From a virus: a DNA stretch of 64,000 bases. Below the pieces are notes generated by a model. That model was given only the letters and a program-made list of their open reading frames with translations, did no database searches and was not told where the DNA came from. Both the position numbers and the translations under genes were made by a program. The DNA is taken from positions 1 to 64,000 of the IMG/VR virus record IMGVR_UViG_3300027320_000006, one strand, 5' to 3'. Positions 36,705 to 44,888 of this stretch are shown here, one piece after another (the stretch's first letter is position 1; every line of letters starts with the position of its first letter).

Positions 36705-36953
36705 TTATTTCTTCTTAAAAAAATAGTATCCGCCTAGTTGTTTGTGTTCTACCCCAATAGAATCTAGATATATAAAAAAATCATCTTTGGATTTTTCGAT
36801 TATATTTACTCTAGGATAGTCTGCGATATTTTCATCAATAAAATATACTTGACAATGAATCTTAGCATTCTCAGAGATATAAGTTTTTAATGATACGAAA
36901 TTCTTAATCGGGTTTAAGGAAGATAAAATTAATACACTGATTATAGGCAACAT
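36705..36953 (-). CDS. Small protein with N-terminal hydrophobic signal
   Basis: 82 residues: MLPIISVLILSSLNPIKNFV may be a signal or anchor; a soluble beta/alpha part follows, ending GVEHKQLGGYYFFKKK. No family is recognised. Confidence 0.65.
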   Translation of the reverse strand: MLPIISVLILSSLNPIKNFVSLKTYISENAKIHCQVYFIDENIADYPRVNIIEKSKDDFFIYLDSIGVEHKQLGGYYFFKKK

Positions 36954-36983
36954 ATTTAAATTATACCTTGTTCTTTTAGTTCT

Positions 36984-37205
36984 TTAACTTGCTCGATTTT
37001 TTTTGTGTTCGTCATTAATTTTTTCAATTGCATATCTTTCTGCTACTCTTCTTGTTTGTAATTGTAGTTGGACATATCTCTCGCAAGTCTTAACTGTCTT
37101 GGCTGTTTTTAATGTATAGCCGAATTGGTCTTTGACTGCATATCCATCTTCCATTTTATAAACATAGAAGCCATCAGCCATATAGATAAATTTTTCAATC
37201 TTCAT
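36984..37205 (-). CDS. Unknown basic protein
   Basis: 73 residues from ATG 37205 (GAGG 6 nt upstream). MKIEKFIYMADGFYVYKMED, then a KTAKTVKTCERYVQLQLQTR helix. It overlaps 37195-37392 by 11 nt. No family is recognised. Confidence 0.68.
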   Translation of the reverse strand: MKIEKFIYMADGFYVYKMEDGYAVKDQFGYTLKTAKTVKTCERYVQLQLQTRRVAERYAIEKINDEHKKNRAS

Positions 37206-37392
37206 CTGCATCCTCGAAATAATCTGATTCAATTAGAGAAGAAGATTTTAATTCTTCCACAATACCGGGATTTTGGAATAGCCCGTTACGAAATGCTCTA
37301 ATAATTAAATCTTTAGTTTCGTCATCATACTCTTTTGAAAGTTCATCTCTCAATCGTTCTGACATTGCTGATATCCACTTAAGGTTTTCCAT
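37195..37392 (-). CDS. Unknown helical protein
   Basis: 65 residues starting MENLKWISAMSERLRDELSK. All-helical, acidic C-terminus (SLIESDYFEDADED). Promoter TTGCAT, 17 bp, TATAAT at 37398-37426, whose -35 is in a terminator hairpin. Confidence 0.7.
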   Translation of the reverse strand: MENLKWISAMSERLRDELSKEYDDETKDLIIRAFRNGLFQNPGIVEELKSSSLIESDYFEDADED

Positions 37393-37397
37393 GGCTT

Positions 37398-37436
37398 ATT
37401 ATAACATATGATAAGGGGAGATGCAAGCATCTCCCC
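37398..37436 (-). promoter_or_regulatory. Promoter with -35 inside a terminator hairpin
   Basis: TATAAT at 37398-37403 and TTGCAT at 37421-37426. The latter lies within GGGGAGATGC/GCATCTCCCC (37415-37436), the terminator of 37445-37654. Confidence 0.75.
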
Positions 37437-37444
37437 AATATCTT

Positions 37445-37654
37445 TTAGTCTTCTTGTTGGGTCAGTTCACCGTGAAGACATACACTATAGACATAACCAT
37501 CATTAGTGTCCATTGCTTCATATTTATTTACTACAACATCAAGAAGGTTAGTCTCATTAAAAGCATCAGATGTGTCAATAGAGAGGACACAATCAACGTC
37601 TCCATACTCTTTTTTAATTTTCTGGAGTTCTGCGATAAGTTTACTCAGCGTCAC
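37445..37654 (-). CDS. Unknown small protein, GTG start
   Basis: 69 residues from GTG 37654 (GAGGAG site). (V)TLSKLIAELQKIKKEYGDVD, then CVLSIDTSDAFNETNL. The L...L..I...YGD..V pattern recalls a common small phage protein. Overlaps 37641-38294 by 14 nt. Confidence 0.68.
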   Translation of the reverse strand: MTLSKLIAELQKIKKEYGDVDCVLSIDTSDAFNETNLLDVVVNKYEAMDTNDGYVYSVCLHGELTQQED

Positions 37655-38294
37655 TTTCTTCACTCTCCTCAAATACTTCAGCCCATTCAGCCATACCGCC
37701 CCATTTACCACATTCTACGGCTTCTCGAAATGAACCATAGCAACAGGTTATTTCAAGTTTGCCATCCTTACAGGTAAACTCATAATGGTTATCATTTTCA
37801 ATAGAACCCGATACCATCTCGAATACAACATTAGGATACAGTTTAGACAATCCTTCTACAAATTTCTCTGGAGTATCCCAAGGACTATTGAAAGAATAAA
37901 TTACTGTATTGAAATCAGGTAGTTTTTTTACTATAACTTGAGAAGCATCCCACTTGACACCCCAATTATCAACAGACCAATCGTACCAGTTAGTGAATCC
38001 AGTAGCGATTTGTGCTTGTTGATTCTTGAGAGCCTGTTGTGCAATACTTGTAAACAAAGAATGACCACTGTTGATAATTTCAGTGAGACCCATTGCTGTA
38101 GAATTTGTTTCCCGATTGTAATCAAGAATCAATGCATTTACATTAACATCAGGACTTTGTGTTTCGCTCAAAATCTCAGGCATAGGGAAGAAAGAATGAT
38201 ATAAATTATCTTCATCTACCTTGCTCATAAAAGAATCGCACTCTTCCTTAGTTTGGAAGATGCAGGTTAGTTCGTTCATTACCCAGTTCGGCAT
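37641..38294 (-). CDS. Api92-like / DUF1281 ferredoxin-like-fold protein
   Basis: 217 residues. MPNWVMNELTCIFQTKEECD, a DWSVDNWGVKWDASQV segment, FNSPWDTPEKFVEGLSKLYP and VVFEMVSGS match the DUF1281/Api92-like family (W...NWG.KW, .PW..P...). Found on phages and plasmids; function unknown. Confidence 0.82.
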   Translation of the reverse strand: MPNWVMNELTCIFQTKEECDSFMSKVDEDNLYHSFFPMPEILSETQSPDVNVNALILDYNRETNSTAMGLTEIINSGHSLFTSIAQQALKNQQAQIATGFTNWYDWSVDNWGVKWDASQVIVKKLPDFNTVIYSFNSPWDTPEKFVEGLSKLYPNVVFEMVSGSIENDNHYEFTCKDGKLEITCCYGSFREAVECGKWGGMAEWAEVFEESEESDAE

Positions 38295-38387
38295 TTTATT
38301 CTCCTAATCAAAATCACCAACAAAGAATAGTATCACCTGTTACATACGATAGCAAGAAAAAGCCCAGATTATTTTCTGGGCTATATT

Positions 38388-38624
38388 TTATTCGCTAAAC
38401 TCTGCTGAATCATAACGAACATTTTTAATATCATGTTTTTCCATGTCGTCATATTGGTGTAACATTTCATATTCACCATTAGGACTTTCAGCAACTAAAC
38501 ATACCTGAAGCATATACATTTTATTATTAAACTCAACTGCATATAATTGATTTAAAATATCTTGATGAAAAACTGCATCATCAGGAATTTCCATAGTGCC
38601 GGTAACTGAAAAATTAATCTTCAT
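38388..38624 (-). CDS. Unknown protein, paralog of 38614-38865
   Basis: 78 residues: MKINFSVTGTMEIPDDAVFH, acidic beta-rich. It shares an F.VTG/AEF.IPD..V.H start and a DIKNVR/EIKHIR end with 38614-38865, which it overlaps by 11 nt. Terminator at ~38352-38385 (AGCCCAGATTATTTTCTGGGCT). Confidence 0.7.
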   Translation of the reverse strand: MKINFSVTGTMEIPDDAVFHQDILNQLYAVEFNNKMYMLQVCLVAESPNGEYEMLHQYDDMEKHDIKNVRYDSAEFSE

Positions 38625-38865
38625 TATTCTCTACCTCTATTGTTGAATTTACTCGAATATGTTTAATTTCATATTCACTAACAGACCAGATATCATTAGG
38701 AAACTGAATCAATTCTTCTGGATTATTAACATCCACTTCGACACAATTAAAGTTTAATTCAGGTTCAAATACTACGCCTTCACATTCGAATATTCCGCCG
38801 TCATGAATTACAACATTATCTGGTATTTCAAACTCTGCTGTAAAAACCACTCGCATTTTTCTCAT
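38614..38865 (-). CDS. Unknown protein, paralog of 38388-38624
   Basis: 83 residues: MRKMRVVFTAEFEIPDNVVI. Acidic beta-rich; shares start and end motifs with its downstream neighbour, suggesting a tandem duplication. Function unknown. Confidence 0.7.
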   Translation of the reverse strand: MRKMRVVFTAEFEIPDNVVIHDGGIFECEGVVFEPELNFNCVEVDVNNPEELIQFPNDIWSVSEYEIKHIRVNSTIEVENNED

Positions 38866-38922
38866 GCCCTAATATATCACATTTACTATAACACTAGCAA
38901 CACTAAATTTCTATTATGTTAC

Positions 38923-38940
38923 ACTGGAGGTTAGGCTTGT
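38923..38940 (+). repeat. Truncated 36-nt element far from the array
   Basis: ACTGGAGGTTAGGCTTGT matches the left half of the palindromic elements, preceded by a TTATGTTAC flank, then breaks off. A terminator-like hairpin and a plus-strand promoter follow, as in intact cassettes. Confidence 0.75.
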
Positions 38941-38955
38941 GGATTAAAACAAAAA

Positions 38956-38984
38956 ATCCCTAAAATAAATTAGGGATTATATTG
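38956..38984. terminator. Terminator-like hairpin
   Basis: AATCCCTAA/TTAGGGATT stem with flanking A/T-runs, after the truncated 36-nt element. Confidence 0.75.
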
Positions 38985-39009
38985 CATCCTATGTAGCATA
39001 TGATAATAT
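38981..39009 (+). promoter_or_regulatory. Orphan plus-strand promoter
   Basis: TTGCAT, 16 bp including TAGCATATGA, TAATAT. Followed by AAAGGAG and ATG (39028, 19 codons) inside the antisense of 39012-39485. Remnant of a lost cassette. Confidence 0.6.
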
Positions 39010-39011
39010 AT

Positions 39012-39485
39012 CTATGGTGAAAGGAGAATGTTCAAAAGTATATTATTTAGTATAGATTGGTATTCTTTTAGTCGGCTTCGTTTGTAACCAGATATATGTA
39101 GAGAAAGCATAGAGAATTTATTATCAGAATAGCCGGTAGAGATTTCAAATGTTCTTCCGCCAAATAGAGGAAAGTTAATATCATCAATGTCTTTATTAAA
39201 TGAATTATATATATTCTCTAACAGTAGTCCTTTATATTTATTATCTACAATAAATACGATATAAGGATGAGAAAATTTATTCATATGACCTGAACATGAG
39301 TATACAGTCCAAACCCAATTGCTTTTATTGATTCTTACTATACCGTCTCTAATCTTTTTATCTATGTTTTTTGGGTTTACATTTCTTGGGTCTGGGTAAT
39401 TAATCTTATCTAAAAATCTAGACAAGTGATTATGGTTGTAATGATTTAAGTTATTATATTCGTGTTGATAAAGATCGCTAGTCAT
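39012..39485 (-). CDS. Unknown protein, paralog of 49837-50304
   Basis: 157 residues. Shared blocks with 49837-50304: SRFLDKINYPDPR, DGIVRINKSNWVWTVYSCSG (H follows), PYIVFIVDNKY. The conserved W.WT..SC.GH core may be an active or metal site. Overlaps the next upstream gene by 8 nt. Function unknown. Confidence 0.75.
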   Translation of the reverse strand: MTSDLYQHEYNNLNHYNHNHLSRFLDKINYPDPRNVNPKNIDKKIRDGIVRINKSNWVWTVYSCSGHMNKFSHPYIVFIVDNKYKGLLLENIYNSFNKDIDDINFPLFGGRTFEISTGYSDNKFSMLSLHISGYKRSRLKEYQSILNNILLNILLSP

Positions 39486-39702
39486 TTTTTACAAGGGCTA
39501 AAATTGGTTCTTCTTGGGATAATGGGAAATCAGAGACAGATACTTGGAACTCATCAATAGAGAAATTCCAGTTATTATCTTCACACAATAATCTGAAATC
39601 TTCAAGGCTGTACACATTATCATTTTCTAAAAATCGTACTAACTGGTCATCTCCATATAAATCTATTAATCTATCAATAGCGGTCAAATCTAATAATGTC
39701 AT
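39478..39702 (-). CDS. Unknown acidic protein
   Basis: 74 residues starting MTLLDLTAIDRLIDLYGDDQ. Helical and acidic. Overlaps both neighbours by 4-8 nt within a compact operon. Confidence 0.72.
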   Translation of the reverse strand: MTLLDLTAIDRLIDLYGDDQLVRFLENDNVYSLEDFRLLCEDNNWNFSIDEFQVSVSDFPLSQEEPILALVKND

Positions 39703-40313
39703 CTTGTTATTTTTATTCCAGGTAAGGTTCCAATTAATTTATGGTCTTCCTGAAGTAATCCTCTATATATATCATACCCCCATCTAACTTTGCGGAATAT
39801 CTTTTTTGATGTTATTTTATGGAAGGTAACGTTGTCTAAAAAACCACTTGCGAGATTATTATATATAGAAAAATCAACGAAGAAATCTCTATAAGGTTTT
39901 ACTATATTAAAAGCAGAACCTAAATCTCCCAGCATAATATTAATATAGAAATTTAATGAATCCCTTATAATGTCCAGTTCCTCTAATGTTATATAAAAAG
40001 ATTCACCAACATTAGGATTATTTTTATTCTTATTAGAGAATTGTATTAATCTATGTTTAAGATCTAATATAACTTTATTCTCCTGTAATACATTTAGATA
40101 TTTTATTTCTTTTTGTATTGTGTATAGATTATATTTTAAGTTATGTAATCTTAAAATGAATATCTCTTCCAGTTCACCTTCATTAACAGCTGCGGTAATG
40201 TTTTGTTCTAATAAAGGGATAATAGAAATTAAATCTCCTTTTATTACGTTTTTAAAAGATCCTACAATATGGGCTAATAATTTCGCTTGAGTATATAAAA
40301 CGATAATATTCAT
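39699..40313 (-). CDS. Unknown helical protein
   Basis: 204 residues starting MNIIVLYTQAKLLAHIVGSF. Long helices (KYNLYTIQKEIKYLNVLQEN), C-terminal basic segment. Coupled to 40310-40624 (4-nt overlap). No family is recognised. Confidence 0.72.
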   Translation of the reverse strand: MNIIVLYTQAKLLAHIVGSFKNVIKGDLISIIPLLEQNITAAVNEGELEEIFILRLHNLKYNLYTIQKEIKYLNVLQENKVILDLKHRLIQFSNKNKNNPNVGESFYITLEELDIIRDSLNFYINIMLGDLGSAFNIVKPYRDFFVDFSIYNNLASGFLDNVTFHKITSKKIFRKVRWGYDIYRGLLQEDHKLIGTLPGIKITR

Positions 40314-40624
40314 AATGTTGTATTATTTATTTTCTTGTTTAATATATATCCAAATGGCGGAATTAAAAATAATAGACCGGCCAGCTTGTGAATAAGACTA
40401 GATTTAAAATAATCTAATAAGAAAAATAATCCTGTAGCAAATATCGGATATATAATAATAAATAATAATAAGATGAATTTTAATTTAGCTATTATTATTA
40501 TTCTGTCTTTTTCATATTTTTCACAGTTTTTACAAATGTTACTAAACGTACATGTAAGAAAAGGATCTCCACAAATTTTGCAGAGATCCCATTTAGATTT
40601 TAATGTGTAACTGGAAATTATCAT
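40310..40624 (-). CDS. Zinc-finger membrane protein
   Basis: 104 residues. N-terminal zinc knuckle (CKICGDPFLTCTFSNICKNC), then two transmembrane helices (LKFILLLFIIIYPIFATGLF and LAGLLFLIPPFGYIL). A small membrane protein with a cytoplasmic zinc site; unknown role. Confidence 0.75.
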   Translation of the reverse strand: MIISSYTLKSKWDLCKICGDPFLTCTFSNICKNCEKYEKDRIIIIAKLKFILLLFIIIYPIFATGLFFLLDYFKSSLIHKLAGLLFLIPPFGYILNKKINNTTL

Positions 40625-40658
40625 ATATAATAATTTCCAGATTAAGTACGGTTACACT

Positions 40659-41111
40659 TTAGAGACGAACACCTAATACGGATAGTGTCTTATTCAAATC
40701 GATTCTACATGTAACTGCGGGAACGACACGATTACTAATACGACCCTTATCAGCTAAATCTGTACCTTCGAAATAGGCCCCAGCTTTAAGAGATACACCG
40801 AAATGCTCACCTAATGGAAGTAATAGACCAGCACCAACAGCAGCCTTATTACCATAGCGATCTGTACTAACGGTAGCTACGGTTTCTACTGTACGATTAA
40901 AAACCTTGTAAGAATCAAGATTAGTAACAAGAAGAGCATTACTGTTTCGGCCATCTAAAGATACACCCATGGAAACACTCTGAATCTTGCCGTCCTTAAA
41001 ACCAGGCTTGACAAAAAATGATTGTGCCTTAGGTGGAGCTGCTGGACCATACTCTAAAGCATAACAATTAGAAACAGCCAATAAAGCTGCAATAGATAAA
41101 AAGATCTTCAT
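40659..41111 (-). CDS. Secreted, beta-barrel-like envelope protein
   Basis: 150 residues. Signal peptide MKIFLSIAALLAVSNCYALE with likely cleavage after CYA. Amphipathic strands follow (IQSVSMGVSLDGRNSNALLV, VGAGLLLPLGEHFGVSLKAG), ending in TLSVLGVRL. This resembles small outer-membrane or periplasmic beta proteins, so it may alter the surface of a Gram-negative host (exclusion). AAAAGGA ribosome site. Confidence 0.68.
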   Translation of the reverse strand: MKIFLSIAALLAVSNCYALEYGPAAPPKAQSFFVKPGFKDGKIQSVSMGVSLDGRNSNALLVTNLDSYKVFNRTVETVATVSTDRYGNKAAVGAGLLLPLGEHFGVSLKAGAYFEGTDLADKGRISNRVVPAVTCRIDLNKTLSVLGVRL

Positions 41112-41122
41112 ATTTTTTCCTT

Positions 41123-41578
41123 TTATAATATAGCACTTAACTTCTTCCTAGCTCGAAATACTTTAACCTTAACTGTATTATAATTAAGATTCATATTAAC
41201 AGCTATTTCGTTAAGACTATATCCCTCTAACAAACATAACATTATATCACGATCTATAGACTCGAATTTTTCAATCTCGATTTTTAAAGATCTTAACGTT
41301 TCCTTAGCTTCCACTTCTCTCGAAATATTTACATCATTATTTATAAGATAAGCTTGCTCTAAATCTACAATGCTAAGTTTCTTAATCCTGTAATAATCTA
41401 TATAAGCGTTTTTAGCCATCATTTTAAGATAACCTCGAACATTATTTACTACAGGTTTATTAATCCAATAATTAATTAAAACACTTTGAACTAAATCTTC
41501 AGCTAATAATCTATCCCTCGAAATAAGAGAAAGATAATTAACCAAATAATTTCTATGTTCTAAATAATCTGGCTTCAT
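41123..41578 (-). CDS. ECF-type sigma factor
   Basis: 151 residues. Region 2: LLAEDLVQSVLINYWINKP, then VRGYLKMMAKNAYIDYYRIK. Region 4: LCLLEGYSLNEIAVNMNLNY followed by NTVKVKVFRARKKL. This is the two-domain layout of ECF sigma factors, which would redirect host RNA polymerase to phage genes. Its cognate promoters are unknown. It is last in the operon with the radical-SAM and methyltransferase genes. Confidence 0.87.
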   Translation of the reverse strand: MKPDYLEHRNYLVNYLSLISRDRLLAEDLVQSVLINYWINKPVVNNVRGYLKMMAKNAYIDYYRIKKLSIVDLEQAYLINNDVNISREVEAKETLRSLKIEIEKFESIDRDIMLCLLEGYSLNEIAVNMNLNYNTVKVKVFRARKKLSAIL

Positions 41579-41586
41579 CTAACACA

Positions 41587-41793
41587 TTATACCATGTCTT
41601 CTAATTTGTTCTTCTCGAATTCTTGAATTAATTTATTGCCGGTATATTTACTCTTCGAAAAGAAAAATATTGTATGGTTATCAAATCGCAAATCATAAAT
41701 ATCATTCTTATCTTCTTTACCTTTTAAATACTCGAAAAACTCATTAGTATAGTTATAGTATTTTAATTTAATACTATAACTATAAACAGTCAT
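41587..41793 (-). CDS. Unknown small basic protein
   Basis: 68 residues from ATG 41793 (MTVYSYSIKLKYYNYTNEFF). Aromatic and Lys-rich; a longer frame from 41862 overlaps the neighbour more. Ends EFEKNKLEDMV. Upstream of the sigma gene. Confidence 0.62.
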   Translation of the reverse strand: MTVYSYSIKLKYYNYTNEFFEYLKGKEDKNDIYDLRFDNHTIFFFSKSKYTGNKLIQEFEKNKLEDMV

Positions 41794-41803
41794 CTCTACT
41801 ATA

Positions 41804-42301
41804 TTAATCAAGTTCTTCAATAACCTGGAACACATATTTAAAAGCATGTGATCTAACAACAATTTCTTCTGGATCCTGGATATTAAGTCTCTTACCGTGA
41901 TACCCTAGTAAGTTAACAATAGGTGGAACAGAAGGCGCTACTCCCGTTTGATGCTGATACTGTGCCCATGATTGATATAAATTAGCATCAGATCCAAGGT
42001 TAGCAAATAAAATATCCTTCTCATTCTCGAAAGGAATACTATATCTCTCTAACATATCACTTAACTCATTATAATTAGATTCTTGATATCTTGCTAAACT
42101 ACTCGAATTTTCCCTAGCATATCCAATTAATCTATCATCCTCGAAAACAGCATAAAACTCACCTGTACTAATATTAACAGGCTCCCTTAACGCTTCTACT
42201 GTATCTTCCATTACTTCTACGTTTTCTACAGTTTCAACATCTTCGAAAACTTCCACAGCTTCTACAGTAGTCTCTTCAACAACTTTCTTTAATCTACCCA
42301 T
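41804..42301 (-). CDS. Unknown acidic protein
   Basis: 165 residues from ATG 42301 (AAGGGGG site). Starts MGRLKKVVEETTVEAVEVFE with Val/Glu-rich repeats to residue ~45, then a folded region (YAVFEDDRLIGYARENSSSL). Ends YVFQVIEELD. No family is recognised. Confidence 0.7.
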   Translation of the reverse strand: MGRLKKVVEETTVEAVEVFEDVETVENVEVMEDTVEALREPVNISTGEFYAVFEDDRLIGYARENSSSLARYQESNYNELSDMLERYSIPFENEKDILFANLGSDANLYQSWAQYQHQTGVAPSVPPIVNLLGYHGKRLNIQDPEEIVVRSHAFKYVFQVIEELD

Positions 42302-42311
42302 ATTATCCCCC

Positions 42312-42887
42312 TTATAATCTTTTTTGTCCAATAATATTAATCTGCACCAAAGCACCATTTAAAGTTTGATCTATCTTAGCTGGTAAAGAATAATCATAAC
42401 CTTCATCTTGTAATACAGCTTCTATTAGATTAACATTATACGAATTTAATAACGGCTCTAAATCCTCGGAGATATTATAATGATTAATTCTATTAACATC
42501 ACTTCTCTTATAATTACTCGAAAAAGAAAATTTGTGATCTAGATTAAAATTACTCGGCCAATTACATTTCTCATATAACTCGAAATCTGGAATTGTAATA
42601 TATAAATATCCACCAGGCTTTAAAATTCTACACCAATTAAATAAACTTGTTCTAACACTCTTCATATGCTCTAAACAATGACTCGAATAAACAAAATCAT
42701 AAATGTTGTCTTTCTGATCTTCCATAAAATTCGCATCACCCTGCTTAAAATCATAACTCTTAACAGTGCCATCTAATACTACTAAAGGATCAGGACCAGA
42801 ACCAATATCAATTCCCTTACCATTTAAATACTTCTCGAAATGACACTCTCTAATTCTTAAATTATAACTCTTACTTGTTTCAGTCAC
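42312..42887 (-). CDS. Class I SAM-dependent methyltransferase
   Basis: 191 residues. Motif I GIDIGSGPDPL, motif II acidic SYDFKQGDANF, motif IV YDFVYSSHCLEHM, post-motif RILKPGGYLYITIPD. This is the methyltransf_11/SAM fold typical of small-molecule or glycan methylases. Adjacent to a radical-SAM gene (4-nt overlap), hinting at a shared pathway, which is inference. Confidence 0.85.
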   Translation of the reverse strand: MTETSKSYNLRIRECHFEKYLNGKGIDIGSGPDPLVVLDGTVKSYDFKQGDANFMEDQKDNIYDFVYSSHCLEHMKSVRTSLFNWCRILKPGGYLYITIPDFELYEKCNWPSNFNLDHKFSFSSNYKRSDVNRINHYNISEDLEPLLNSYNVNLIEAVLQDEGYDYSLPAKIDQTLNGALVQINIIGQKRL

Positions 42888-43450
42888 TTTACTCGAATTC
42901 CTAACTTTATTAATTCACTATTTATAAGAGGAAAACCAGTAACGTAATCAAAACCTACTTCTACTTCTTGATCAATTAAAAGATCTTTAACCTTACTCGA
43001 AAAATAAATTATATTCTGATTACTACTGCCTCTTAAACCATCTTTAGTTATACAATCCTTAACAAATCTACCGTCTATCAAAACGTCTAGATAATTTAAA
43101 CAATCCCTCATAGTATTATCACTATTAATCTCATCTATAGTAAAACCAGAAAATACAATAATCCCATCCTTATAATCTTTCTTATATAACTCTTTTAATA
43201 ATTCTAATAGGAATTCAGATTGCTCGAAAGGATCACCACCAGAAATAGTAATGCCAGTAGGATTAATCTTTTCTATTATGGTAATTAAACTTTGAACAGT
43301 ATAAAGAGAAACAGGTCTATCGTTCCAAGTCTCAGGATTAAAACAACCGAGACAACCTTTAGAACAACCCTGAAACCATAATACAAAACGATTTCCAGGA
43401 CCATTAACAAAAGAACTCGAAATATAAGAATGGATATTGCCGGTTAACAT
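42884..43450 (-). CDS. Radical-SAM activase, NrdG-like
   Basis: 188 residues. RFVLWFQGCSKGCLGCFNPE carries the CxxxCxxC cluster motif, and TGITISGGDPFEQSEFL the GGDP motif. This is the NrdG-type activating enzyme layout that makes a glycyl radical in anaerobic ribonucleotide reductase. No NrdD is in the window, so the partner may be elsewhere or host-encoded. A role with the neighbouring methyltransferase is possible. Confidence 0.83.
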   Translation of the reverse strand: MLTGNIHSYISSSFVNGPGNRFVLWFQGCSKGCLGCFNPETWNDRPVSLYTVQSLITIIEKINPTGITISGGDPFEQSEFLLELLKELYKKDYKDGIIVFSGFTIDEINSDNTMRDCLNYLDVLIDGRFVKDCITKDGLRGSSNQNIIYFSSKVKDLLIDQEVEVGFDYVTGFPLINSELIKLGIRVK

Positions 43451-44478
43451 AAAAAGTTGCAGGTATAAAACAAATTAGGATAGAATACATATATAGACAC
43501 TTCTACATAGGTAACAATATTATACAAAATATGTCTAGCAGGTATCTAGAATATACAGTGTAGAAATAATAATATATAATAAGGGACATTAAAAGAATAC
43601 AAAAATATATAGAAGAAGAATAGGGCTTATGATTTAGCTTCGAAATTCTATAAGATTAGTGGATATTTTAATCGAACGTAAATAAAAATAAACATAAGGC
43701 GGAACAACATATAAGTAAGTATTGAAGAATAGGTTCGGAAATATACATAAAGCTTAGAGGAATTATTTGAAGCTACACAGAATGTTAACAATTACAGTTA
43801 ATTTTATAGTTTAACTGTCGATTATTGTTTGACGTTTGAATGTGTGCTGATTAACCGTCCCGTATTAAAAAGCCACTTATTCGTTATTATTGTATTATTT
43901 CATAGATATTTATTTGTTCTTATTTATTCTATTATTTGTTTTTTCTCTATTGTATTAATTTATTTTTTTTTCTTCATTTGTAGTATATTGTTTTTTGTTT
44001 TGTAGTATTGGATAGATTTTATTTTATTGTCTATTAGTTATTATTCGTTCTTAGGTAATAAATATAATCTTTTAGAATATTCTTTTTCTCATATAGGTTA
44101 ATTTGTATTTCTTCTATATAGTAAATTAAATATTCTCCCTTATATGTAATTATTTATTCTTCTCTTATAATTGCTCGAAAATCTTATAATCACTCGAAAA
44201 TCTTTATCCTCATAAGCTAAAATGTATCAATAGCTATTATCAATCGTTTCCTATGTGATTAGTTAGTAGTAATGTGTTTTATTGTTATTAGTAGAGAACC
44301 AAGTGAATTTCTTTTATTTTCTTATATAGGGAAATTAATTATTGTTATATTGTAATTGCTCGAATTTTTGTTTTTTGTTATATGGGTTATTTTGTTTCTT
44401 TCTTATGTAATTGGGTTTTAGTCTCCACTCAGTCTCCATTGTGATTTTTATTTTTATTCTTTTTTTCTATATAGTATT
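43451..44478. other. Gene-free AT-rich region, possible control/origin region
   Basis: About 1 kb with no credible ORF between the leftward operon (starting 43450) and rightward small frames (44479). The plus strand is A-rich to ~43840 and then T-rich, a sharp switch at ATTGTTTGACGTTTGAATG (43824-43842). CTCGAA occurs at 44174, 44190 and 44359. Could be a replication origin, promoter region or non-coding RNA locus. No DnaA-box or iteron cluster is obvious. Confidence 0.4.
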
Positions 44479-44673
44479 TTGAATTTGGGTTATCTATGTC
44501 ATTTACTATCCACTGTAATTTTATTAATTATCCTATATAAGAATTATATTTTTACGTTTAGTCTAATTATCTTATTTTTCATACTTCCCAGCTCCTTTCT
44601 AATCCTAAAGCTAATCTGTATAATTTTTTTATTATATTTCGTTTACGGTCTCTTGTTATATTTCCTTATGTGA
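44479..44673 (+). CDS. Possible small membrane protein
   Basis: 64 residues, TTG start, almost entirely hydrophobic (LSTVILLIILYKNYIFTFSL). T-rich DNA gives such frames easily, but it overlaps the next frame by GTGA in a coupling arrangement and a terminator follows the pair. Doubtful. Confidence 0.35.
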   Translation: MNLGYLCHLLSTVILLIILYKNYIFTFSLIILFFILPSSFLILKLICIIFLLYFVYGLLLYFLM

Positions 44674-44873
44674 TTTTTTATTATTTCATTTATACTACGG
44701 GGGTAATTATAGGTGTTAAGTATAAAAAAGGGGTATCTCTAGCAACATTTTATTCGTTTAGGGTATTTGTATTCTTTGGTATATTTTATTGCTCTATTGT
44801 AAAGATTTCAGGTTATTTTTTGGATGTATTATTCTTCTCAGTGATGTTTATTTTATCTATATGTTTTTGTTAG
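44670..44873 (+). CDS. Possible small membrane protein, GTG start
   Basis: 67 residues starting (M)IFYYFIYTTGVIIGVKYKKG, with two hydrophobic segments and a basic loop. Overlaps 44479-44673 by 4 nt. A bidirectional terminator lies 16 nt downstream, which suggests real rightward transcription. Confidence 0.4.
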   Translation: MIFYYFIYTTGVIIGVKYKKGVSLATFYSFRVFVFFGIFYCSIVKISGYFLDVLFFSVMFILSICFC

Positions 44874-44888
44874 TGGTATTAAAAAAGA

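Noticed and set aside
43860-44200. T-rich hydrophobic frames in the gap
   Set aside because: Low-complexity DNA with many stops; no start signals and no frame over 60 codons before 44479.
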